Assembly: GCA_036939355.1 (NCBI GenBank)
Contig: JALLAP010000883.1
Coordinates: 1 to 10,490, forward strand
Source: Thalassiosira profunda
Lineage: Eukaryota > Bacillariophyta > Thalassiosirophyceae > Thalassiosirales > Thalassiosiraceae
Reading direction: 5' to 3'
DNA: 10,490 nucleotides
Shown one piece after another: positions 1 through 6,971 of the stretch. The position numbers and the translations under genes were made by a program. The number at the start of each line of letters is the position of its first letter. Position 1 is the first letter of the stretch. The notes under the pieces are model-generated. The model was not told the DNA's origin and did not search any database. It was given only the letters and a program-made list of their open reading frames with translations.

Positions 1-2
1 CA

Positions 3-1133
3 CGAGCCTACCTGCAAGAGCACATCGTCAAACGTGAGGGTGCAGGGTTCCTTGGCACAATCTTGGGCCGATTCAGCAGCTCCCAGACATCGCCCAAACG
101 GCGGTTAACGATCGCCACGAGCGCAAATGAGATCGTGGCTGGAACACCTATGTTCAGTCCATTTGGCGAGGGGATTGTGACGCGCCCTTTGCCACTGCCT
201 CCTATACCCTCTCCTGCATCGTCCACTGCCACGCCAACAATTACCACAAAGCCAGCGACTCGACCGGACACCATTGCAATCAAACTTACGTCTTGGACTC
301 TTCGGGATGGCAGGCATCCCACCCTGTACTGCTCTGCTGAGAGTGCGGTCAAATGGAGACACAAGCAATATGCATCCACTCCCGGTCACAACAGAGATAG
401 TAGTGTATTCTCTCTCATTGGAAGCCTGGTATCGGGCACAGTCGAGTCGCTCAAAAAGATCAGAGTGCCTCGAGAGATTGAAGCTCCCATCAAAGTCCCG
501 ACGCTCAAGTTTGAGAGATATTACAAAGATGGCGCTGCAGTCACCACAGCGTATGGAGACGGAACGGTTCGAGTGTTCCGCGAACCAGATGGCTTTTACA
601 TTGTCACGTTGTCCTTTGGGACTGCATTTCTGCGGGAGGACAGTATGAGCTACCGGTTGGCGAGAGGATGCGTCGAAGGCTACCCTGTCATGACCACGTG
701 GGGCAGCGGCGTCCTTCAGTCAGTGAATCCCACAACTGGGGTTCACACTGTGACGGTTCCGTCGTTTGGAGGCGTTTGCTACCTGCAGCCGGACCAAATC
801 CTGAGACCTCTAAAGGCTGCAGTTGGGGAGGACGTCTCCACTCGCTTTGGAGAAGGCAAGGTATTCAGATATCGGTTAGGTGACAACAAATACGAGATCA
901 GGCTGGCGTGGGGAGGCAATGCGATGCTCTATTGCAACGCGGAAACCTTTGACCGCATCGATGACAGGCTGGAAGACAAGGGTGGATTTGGAGTTGGCTG
1001 GGTCCTGAATTTCTTCTACAATCGTGAAGAAGGCAAAGATGAAGGACCGCAACGAAGCCGAAGCAACAGTTTCACAGCTTCAGCGCTCAGTGAAACTCAA
1101 AGTGTAGTCAGTTTGAGATCGAGCGTGAGATAA
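3..1133 (+). CDS. Partial protein of tandem beta-rich GxGxV modules
   Basis: The frame is open from the left edge to the TAA at 1131-1133, giving 376 visible residues; the true start or earlier exons lie outside, and no ATG near the edge marks a start. The protein is built from a recurring module: a G-hydrophobic-V/P-x-T segment, an aromatic, G-[EDS]-G-x-V, a variable turn often containing R and D/N-G, a strand V-x-L, then a small-residue turn and F-L or Y-C/Y-L. Copies lie at about residues 46-116 (with a Pro/Ser/Thr-rich insertion in its middle turn), 177-215, 222-262 and 272-315. The first visible residues (AYL and a helix-like stretch ending GFLGTILGRF) match the end of another copy, so at least five existed. 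A similar Gly-Phe/Val-rich segment follows the last copy near residues 327-340. The pattern suggests small SH3/Tudor-like barrels, but I do not recognise a named family. The tail (about 345-376) is Ser/Arg-rich and probably disordered. Confidence 0.7.
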   Translation, partial: RAYLQEHIVKREGAGFLGTILGRFSSSQTSPKRRLTIATSANEIVAGTPMFSPFGEGIVTRPLPLPPIPSPASSTATPTITTKPATRPDTIAIKLTSWTLRDGRHPTLYCSAESAVKWRHKQYASTPGHNRDSSVFSLIGSLVSGTVESLKKIRVPREIEAPIKVPTLKFERYYKDGAAVTTAYGDGTVRVFREPDGFYIVTLSFGTAFLREDSMSYRLARGCVEGYPVMTTWGSGVLQSVNPTTGVHTVTVPSFGGVCYLQPDQILRPLKAAVGEDVSTRFGEGKVFRYRLGDNKYEIRLAWGGNAMLYCNAETFDRIDDRLEDKGGFGVGWVLNFFYNREEGKDEGPQRSRSNSFTASALSETQSVVSLRSSVR

Positions 1134-1138
1134 ATAAA
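1133..1138 (+). promoter_or_regulatory. AATAAA polyadenylation signal overlapping the stop codon
   Basis: AATAAA begins at the last base of the TAA stop (1131-1133) of the module-repeat gene. If used, cleavage about 10-30 nt downstream would fall near 1150-1170, inside the 3' end of the opposing DHHC gene, so the 3' UTR would be extremely short. The motif is seen directly; its use is inferred. Confidence 0.45.
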
Positions 1139-1150
1139 GGCAACTGTAAA

Positions 1151-2529
1151 TTATGCTATTTTCTTTGACGTTGATGGAAGTTCATGCATTCGATGAGGAG
1201 GCGCGCCTCTGCGAAATGGCAATGGGAGAAGAATCCCAAGCAAACTGGTTCCCAAGATACGCTGAGCGTTCTTCTTCGCGCCAAGGTTGTATGGATTTAT
1301 CACTGCCACTTCATTGTTTTGCCCTGGCCGGGACAGGTCCTCCACAGTTGTGTAGCCAGCCCGAATGAGGTTTACGTGAGCGCCCAGTATGAATGACATT
1401 GCAATTGCAATAAACAGCATGAACGGGAAGGCACCTCGCAACACGATATCCTCCTCGATCTTGCCATTGGCCTGATACTGCCGCCACAGCGTCCACGGCG
1501 GTGGTAAATCCAGGAGTCCCATTCCAAAGTGAGCAGACCCCAGCAGATTCAGGCCGTGTATTTCGAAGTGACGGCGCATCATGGCATAAAACTCCATCCC
1601 CAGCAAACAGGAGCCGTAAATGCACCCAGCGATGATGTAAAAGAGCAAGAGCAAGAAATGCCGGTAGTTGTTGAACCCGATGCAATTGTTGACCCACGGG
1701 CAGTGATGGTCGAACTCCAAAACGCACTTGTTGCACACTCGGCAGTGGTGGCTGCGCGGAGGGCGTTCGTGCCGGCACTTTTTGCAGTGGGAGGGGGAAT
1801 GAGAGGGATGGTAAATTGTTGTTTGGTTTCTGGCTGTCTCACTTTCTGATGTATTGGACGAATAGGTCTGGTTGTATGCCGTGCATCGATCTCGTTCCCT
1901 TTTTGCGTTGGTTCTAGAACTCACGAAGCAGCACCCTCCAAACCTCATTGGAGACGGATTTGCATCAATATCCTCGGATCCGTTGCTGGGACGGGACACA
2001 TTATTTGTCGAGTCGCCCTCCACGCTGTTCGATACGACAAAGCCCGGGCTCCAAAAGGAGCACATCAGATAGTGGCCGAGCACATTGGTGCCGAAGAATG
2101 CCACAGCAGAAGTGTGCACCGCATCCCAAGTGCATCCACTGCAAGTGGTCGGTGCATCGTCCGCGTGGCATCCGCACCATTGCCGGCGGACAATCGTCGT
2201 CCGGAACGTTGCAAAGTAGGACCACACGCACAGCACCGTCATTGCCATCCCTAAGAAAGGTCTGCAACGAAATGCATAAGTTGGTGCATAAGTTGATGCA
2301 TAACTCCACGCGCATCAAAGGTATTGCATTGCTTGCAGACCACTCACATCACAGGCCGAATCCACGGAACGACGCGGCGCAGCTTGCGCCGCACGAGAAA
2401 TGAAACGACCGCGCGCACCAGGCGGCAGACCCAGTACACGGCGGGAAAGTCCTCGCCGGCGGGGGCGTGGAGGGCGGCCTGGAACTCGGCCCACGTCTCG
2501 TGCAACGACGGTTGGGCGTTCGTCGGCAT
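1151..2529 (-). CDS. DHHC palmitoyltransferase (protein S-acyltransferase), two exons
   Basis: Join of 2348-2529 (exon 1) and 1151-2261 (exon 2) on the minus strand, 430 residues. It transfers palmitate from acyl-CoA to cysteines of target proteins in an endomembrane. Diagnostic features: a DHHC cysteine-rich domain at about residues 220-263 beginning [15 protein letters not shown], with catalytic D-H-H-C at 245-248 followed by [15 protein letters not shown]; TTxE motif (TTVE) at 365-368; and a PaCCT-like [16 protein letters not shown] at 383-398. Four membrane segments lie at about 53-79, 108-136, 262-285 and 339-360, which places the cysteine-rich domain on the cytosolic side, as usual. A hydrophilic Ser/Asn-rich insert (about 140-215) separates TM2 from the domain. 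The start at 2529-2527 is the first ATG in the exon-1 frame after an upstream stop. Splicing completes TM1 and makes residue 61 Ile from a split codon. Target proteins and membrane are unknown. Stop-to-stop gap with the left neighbour is 17 nt. Confidence 0.93.
2262..2347 (-). other. Spliceosomal intron of the DHHC gene (86 nt, phase 2)
   Basis: The donor GTGAGT starts at 2347 and the acceptor TTGCAG ends at 2262. Joining 2348 to 2261 keeps the frame (182 nt + 1111 nt = 431 codons) and produces a continuous hydrophobic helix from VVPWIRP in exon 1 into [10 protein letters not shown] in exon 2. Unspliced, exon 1 would end at a TGA just inside the intron. The intron holds a short tandem repeat (2272-2303) and six TGCA tetramers. 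Confidence 0.88.
2272..2303. repeat. 12-bp tandem repeat inside the DHHC intron
   Basis: On the plus strand the unit RTGCATAAGTTG occurs about 2.7 times, with copies starting at 2272, 2284 and 2296. The whole repeat lies within the intron, close to its 3' (acceptor) end. Confidence 0.75.
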
Positions 2530-2937
2530 GGCGCCGGTGGGACAGTCAGTGCGTCGTTGTGCGCCAGACGTTCTCGGCCTCCTTCCCCGGGCTTTGCAGC
2601 CTGCAGGAGGCCAGCCTGCTTGCGAGGGGAGGGAAGCGCGGAGCGGGTGATGGCCAGCGCGGCGGCGCTTGATGCCGTCCCCGCCGCGGTGGTTGCACGC
2701 GGGGGGCACGCCAAGGGGTACACTTAGAAATAGTTATGAAGATATAATGGACAATGTATTTACCCAGATGGCAAAAGTTATTAGCATTCTGCGGTATTTG
2801 TTGCCCAGGGTACGAGACAACATGAGATAATTTTCTCACTAACTAGGTACCCCATTTGACACTCGCCTCCGCGCCTCGCGCCTCCGCCGCTCTTGGATTT
2901 TGCGGCGGCTCTCTCCCACAACCAAAGCGGCAGAAGC
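2530..2937. promoter_or_regulatory. Divergent upstream region between DHHC and translocator genes
   Basis: These 408 bp separate two start codons pointing outward. The part next to the DHHC gene (about 2530-2715) is very GC-rich and carries no in-frame ATG on that strand; it is probably the DHHC 5' UTR. A sharp change to AT-rich sequence occupies about 2725-2860, including a TATAATGG string near 2746. This core is the best candidate for a bidirectional promoter. On the plus strand a small upstream ORF (ATG 2768-2770, stop TAA 2828-2830, 20 codons) would precede the translocator start if transcription begins that far upstream. No transcription start can be fixed from sequence. Confidence 0.5.
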
Positions 2938-4241
2938 ATGATCGCCCCGACCAGGACCGCCGCGCGCGGCGCCCTCCTCGCGCTGCTCCTCGTCGGCGCG
3001 TCGGCGAGGTCCACGTCGCTCAAGCCGGCGCTGGTGACGACCCCTCGATCGGCGGACGCGTTGGCCGTCCCTTCGACGTTTGATGTCGACGGCGCCCTCG
3101 CGAGGAATGTGGTGCAGAAGGCCATTCCCCGCGGCGGGGAGGAGGAGATGACCCTCGCCGCCCGTCTGAAAGTCGGCGGGTATTTCGCGCTTTGGTACAT
3201 CTTGAACGTCGTTTACAACAGTGAGTTGACATGTCATGTGTCATCATCTTGATGGGGCGAGCCAACTGCAATGCACCATTGCATGTCTAATGCACCGCTC
3301 AACTTGCACTTTTGCAACATTCAGTCCTCAACAAGAAGTACCTCAACGTCATACCGGCGCCCCTCACCGTCGGTTCATTGCAATTCGGCGTGGGCGCCCT
3401 CTACTCCGTCCTCCTCTGGGTCACCAAACTCCGCGACGCGCCCACCCTCACACCGGAGGGCAAATCGGCCGTCAACAAGGTGGGCTTTTACCACATGTCC
3501 GGCCAGGAGCTGTCCATGATGTCCCTCGGCGCAGGGGCCGTCAGTTTCACCCACATCGTCAAGGCCCTCGAGCCGTTCTTCTCGGCCGTCGTCTCCGCCC
3601 TTGTGTTTGGAAAGTGGATGCACCCCGTCGTCTACCTCACGCTGGTCCCTGTGGTGGGGGGCGTGGCCTACGCCTGCCTGAAGGAGCGGGGGTTCAGCTG
3701 GCTCGCATTCTACACGGCCATGGGGAGCAACCTCGCCTTCGCGCTGCGGGCGGTGGTGTCCAAGTCGGCGCTGAGCGCGGGATCGGAGCTGGGAGAGAAC
3801 CTGAACTCGGTCAACCTCTTTGGATTGGTGACGATCGTGGCGTTCTTCCAATCCATTCCCCTCTTCTTGTTGGGCGAGGGGCTCAACTTTATCGATCTTT
3901 GGAAGAGTGCTCTTGGTGACTCGACCTCGGCCTCGGATTTGGTCAAGGGCCTTGTGATCTCGGGACTGTTCCACTATCTGAACAACGAGGTCATGTACCT
4001 GGCGCTGTCGAATGTGCACCCCGTCACGTTGGCGGTCGGCAATACGTTGAAGCGGGTGTTCATCATCGTGGCGTCTGTGCTGGTCTTCCGCAACCCAGTG
4101 TCGGTCCAGGCGGCAATCGGATCGGCCATTGGCATTGGCGGAGTGCTCCTGTACAGCTTGACGAAGCAGTACTACGAGGAACTCGAGAAGAAGGCCGCGG
4201 AGGAGGCCGCTAAGCCCAAAGGCAGATTTGGGAGGAAGTAG
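2938..4241 (+). CDS. Plastid triose-phosphate/phosphate translocator (TPT/NST family), two exons
   Basis: Join of 2938-3220 and 3325-4241, 399 residues. Members of this drug/metabolite-transporter group exchange three-carbon sugar phosphates, PEP or hexose phosphates for inorganic phosphate across plastid envelopes. Family landmarks: WYILNVVYNILNKKYLN at about 86-102, which spans the splice junction; the VSFTHIVKALEPFF segment with Thr170 and Lys174; Tyr312 in FHYLNNEV; and GNTLKRVFII with Lys337-Arg338, the pair that binds phosphate in characterised plant and red-algal translocators. About ten hydrophobic helices follow from residue 80, and the tail is Lys/Glu-rich and soluble. The first 23 residues are a good signal peptide (TRTAAR then GALLALLLVGASA), followed by about 45 hydroxyl- and Arg-containing residues ending PRGG, as expected for a complex plastid. 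Exact substrate (triose phosphate versus PEP) cannot be decided here. The ATG at 2938 is chosen because it directly begins the signal peptide. Confidence 0.92.
3221..3324 (+). other. Spliceosomal intron of the translocator gene (104 nt, phase 1)
   Basis: The donor is GTGAGT at 3221 and the acceptor TTCAG ends at 3324. Splicing joins VVYN to ILNKKY through a split Ile codon, restoring the most conserved N-terminal signature of the family, and gives 1200 coding nt. CTAAT at 3287-3291 is a plausible branch site 34-38 nt before the acceptor. The 3' half is dense in TGCA. Confidence 0.92.
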
Positions 4242-4468
4242 AACCGAGAACTGCGCTGTTCAGATGGCTACGTTTTTCACACTGAGAGACAAACCCAACA
4301 AAGAGTTCGCCAGGCAAAATGCATTGGTTATGCGCAAATAACAGTTTGGTTGATAGTTATCTACCATGCACCAATTCTGTATGCTCTGTACATCAACACC
4401 CTACTCTACCATACACTGAACACCGCTGCGCCACTTCCGACTATAAATGGCAAACCTCCCATCCCTTC
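4242..4468. other. Convergent 3' region between translocator and coiled-coil genes
   Basis: These 227 bp lie between two facing stop codons and must hold both 3' UTRs. I see no canonical AATAAA on either strand. No gene or strong hairpin is evident. TGCA-containing words (near 4319 and 4364) recur here as they do in the introns. Confidence 0.5.
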
Positions 4469-6481
4469 TTATGTCGCGTTCGAGGCGCAGCTGAATGGAC
4501 TCATCGGCGGAGACGTGCAGTTGCTGAATGGGCTCGTCGGAGGAGAGACCAGTCCTGCCGTTTTCAGCACGTTGAGCACTTTCTGGAGATGAATGTCAGG
4601 CTCCGGGGCCTTTTCGTCGTTATCCTTGCCCGCCTCTGTCTTGTTTTCCTTGTCCTCTTCGACAACATCGTTCACTTCCTCCTCCACCACAACAACCTCC
4701 TCCTCTTCTTCGTCCTCCTCGTCATCATCGACCTCGTCGACATTGGGCCCCGAACACAGCCCGTCCCTGCTCAGCGAATCCACTCCATTGGCGAGGTTGT
4801 TCGCCACCGTGTAATGCTCGGGAGCCATGAACTCCTGCAGATCCCGGAGGGTAATGCACTTCGACTTCTCCCACGTCTCGACGGTATTCAGGGACATGCT
4901 CGGGTGGAGGTCCGAGCTGGCCGCCGAGAGGATCTGCGTTAGATCCATGGGAGGGTGCTCGATGACATAGCCGTAGTCACGCAGGCACTCCTCCAGCTTG
5001 CCGACCAGCGTCGGCACCCGGTAATCCACGTCGTCGGACGTTTGCGTCTTCAACACCTTGAGAGTTTCAGACAGCTGTTGGACCGTCTCTTTGAGCTCTG
5101 CTTCTCGCTTTTGCAAGTCGGCCGTGGCCGCGGCGGCCTGGACGGTGTACCCCTGACCCTCGATGATTTCTTCCAACTCAATAATCTTCTCCTTCAGCTG
5201 CACCGTGTCCCGCAGTTGGCTGAGCAGCCACGGCACATGGATCTTGTCCCCGGTTCCGCTCAGCTTGAGGTTCAATTCGCCCATGCACTTTTTCTGCTCT
5301 ATCAGCTTGGCCTGCAGCTCCTCCTTCTCCGCGACAAGGGCGGCATTCTCGGCGCGGAGGGAGGCGATCGTCAATTCTTTGGACTCGAATTTCTTCTCGC
5401 GCTCCTCAATCTTGGACCAGAGGCGCTCGCCCTCTTCGGCACGGGCGATGAGCTTGGGCACGTCCGTGTCCCGGGCTTGGAATTGGGTCTCGAAGACCTG
5501 GATCTGGTTCAGTTGCTTCTCCACTGTAGGAGGTTGTGGTTGGGCGAGGCAGGAATGTTAGCCAGGATCTCACACTTGTCAACAGACGAACACACCATGC
5601 ACACGTCATATGTACTCACTAGTCTGCCTCTGCATGTCCAGCAGGGCGTCCTTCGACTCGATGGAGTGCATCTTCTCCTCCAGCTGCCCTTTCAATCCCT
5701 CCACCGCATCCCTCAACCCCTCACATTGGTCCTGAATCTTCTCGATCGTCGCCTCGTTCTCCCGCAGCGCTCCCCCCTGATCCTCCGCCAGCGCCTTGCC
5801 CTGTTGCGTCAGCTCTTCCAAACGCGCGATCTCCCCTTGCAACTTCGTTTGAGCCTCCTCGCTCTCCTCCCGGAACGTCGTGTGGGCCTCCTCGCCCTCC
5901 TCGGCCTTGCGCGTGGCCTCCTCCTTCTCTGCAGTCAGCTCCTTGATCAGTTCCTCCTTCTTCTCGATGACGCGCTGGGCGTCCGCGAGCTCCGCCGTCG
6001 TCGATTTGTTCTCCTCCTCGATCGCCGCCAGCCTGTCCAACTGCGCGCGCCGCCCCTCCATATCCTTGTGGAGGCGCTCCATCTCCTTCAACTTCGCGTT
6101 GAGCCGTTTGTTCAGCTGGGCGGCCACGCGGAGCTTCTCCTCCTGGTCGCGGCAGTGCGACAGCAGCGCCTCCTGCGCCCCGTGGGAGGGGGAGGCCGCG
6201 TGTCCGACCGGGGACCTCGCCGCCTGCGCCTGCTGCCGGGCGGCCTGGGCGCGGATGCTCCGGACCTCCGCCTCGCGCTCGCCTAAGCGGCGAGATAGCT
6301 CAAGGATGACCGATTCCTGGGTCGCGGAGGTGTTCATCGTGTTCATAGTGTCGGTCGACGGGGCCATGCTGATGTAGGATGGCGAGGTGGGGATGGCGCC
6401 GATGGTGGAGGGCACCCCGGCGATGGACGCGGAGGACGCCCCTCCGACGAAGTTGCTCCTCGCATTGGACACGCGCTTCAT
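4469..6481 (-). CDS. Long coiled-coil protein with acidic tract and Ser-Pro tail, two exons
   Basis: Join of 5620-6481 (exon 1) and 4469-5523 (exon 2), 638 residues. The ATG at 6481-6479 is the first after an in-frame TAG at 6535-6533. Residues 1-55 are Ser/Thr/Pro-rich and disordered. Long heptad-rich Glu/Lys/Gln/Leu helices run from about 56 across the splice junction to about 450, broken by an Ala/Gln-rich stretch. Exon 2 contains three copies of a VPxL motif (residues 309, 384, 457). After about 460 comes a less coiled, possibly folded region (DYGYVIEHPPMDLTQILSAAS), then an acidic Asp/Glu/Val tract (549-580), then a tail with repeated PPxSPFS Ser-Pro sites (614-632), candidates for proline-directed kinases. 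No known domain is recognised. A structural or cytoskeletal scaffold role is only an inference from the coiled coil. It is transcribed divergently from another coiled-coil gene at 6972. Confidence 0.82.
4646..4741 (-). repeat. Low-complexity GAG/GAA-type tract encoding an acidic run
   Basis: On the coding strand the sequence is mostly GAG, GAA, GAC and GTG triplets and encodes residues 549-580 of the coiled-coil protein, nearly all Asp, Glu or Val. The purest TCC/TTC-like part on the plus strand is about 4675-4740. Such tracts can vary in length between strains. It keeps the reading frame here. Confidence 0.7.
5524..5619 (-). other. Spliceosomal intron of the larger coiled-coil gene (96 nt, phase 1)
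   Basis: The donor GTGAGT starts at 5619 and the acceptor CTACAG ends at 5524. Splicing gives MQRQT-M-EKQLNQ with the Met codon split A|TG, and 862 + 1055 nt make exactly 639 codons. CTAAC (GTTAG on the plus strand at 5557-5561) is a good branch-site candidate about 33-37 nt from the acceptor. Without splicing the exon-1 frame hits a stop a few codons later (after SEYI). Confidence 0.88.
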
Positions 6482-6514
6482 CTCGACAATTGCAATCCTC
6501 TCGATCGAGATGAA
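6477..6514. repeat. 10-bp perfect inverted repeat at the coiled-coil gene start
   Basis: TTCATCTCGA at 6477-6486 is mirrored by TCGAGATGAA at 6505-6514, with 18 bp between. The left arm contains the start codon of the minus-strand gene. The right arm contains a plus-strand ATG that opens only a 13-codon frame. It could form a hairpin in the minus-strand 5' UTR that covers the start codon, or it may be chance. Confidence 0.5.
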
Positions 6515-6971
6515 CGCTGTTTGCCGCCGATCCTATTGCACCAAGATCTAGAGGAAGTCCTGCCAATCTTTGCCAAAGGAGAAGAGTGCTCAATCTGCAG
6601 CGCAGCCACCTTCGGCCTTCGGAGGTTGATTGAGATCGTGCACCACAACACAGTACAATACATACAGAGTGCATCCAATGCAGAGCCGACAAGGTTGAGC
6701 CACGCAAAATCTGGGAGAAGCAAGGAGCCGAAGCTAGGAGCAAATCAATTTCGCAGTATACTAATTCCCAAGTATATTTGGCCGTAGGAATTAACTTCGC
6801 AGCGAGTAACTTCGCATTCATACTATTCCTCAGTAGGGGTGCGAAGTAATTCCCTCAACGCTTTCCTTTCGGCTCAAGAGAGAGAGTTGTGTACCTCTGT
6901 CCAGGCAGCGCGTTGGAGCCACCAGCCTGGCGCTGCCCCGCCCACGCACCACCACCACTTCCGAGGAGACC
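6482..6971. promoter_or_regulatory. Divergent upstream region between two coiled-coil genes
   Basis: These 490 bp lie between outward-facing start codons and should hold both promoters and 5' UTRs. A CCAAT string sits at 6675-6679. The segment 6748-6853 is AT-richer and contains a cluster of TTCGCA/TGCGAA words and an inverted repeat. The last 60 bp before 6972 are C-rich and probably the 5' UTR of the plus-strand gene. No coding potential other than short shadow frames is seen. Confidence 0.5.
6787..6853. repeat. Inverted repeat with internal TAACTTCGCA direct repeat
   Basis: GGAATTAACTTCGCA (6787-6801) pairs with TGCGAAGTAATTCC (6840-6853), one base being absent in the right arm, around a 38-nt centre. 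TAACTTCGCA is repeated directly at 6792-6801 and 6807-6816. A further TTTCGCA with a nearby CTAATTCCC lies at 6749-6768. It lies 119 bp or more upstream of the plus-strand start codon. Confidence 0.6.

Noticed and set aside
2344..2709. A separate minus-strand gene at the DHHC 5' end
   Set aside because: Its only in-frame ATG is at 2529; the part before that is untranslated. It ends in a donor site and splices cleanly into the DHHC gene, so it is exon 1 plus 5' UTR.
3236..4019. Long frames on both strands inside the translocator gene
   Set aside because: They are GC-rich shadow frames with Arg/Gly/His-rich translation, while the third frame gives a full translocator with all family motifs.
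4955..6286. A 443-codon open frame on the plus strand, very Leu-rich
   Set aside because: It is antisense to the coiled-coil gene and runs across that gene's intron. Leu/Arg/His richness is what the complement of Glu/Lys/Gln codons gives in this frame. The minus-strand model has splice sites, a natural ATG and heptad structure.
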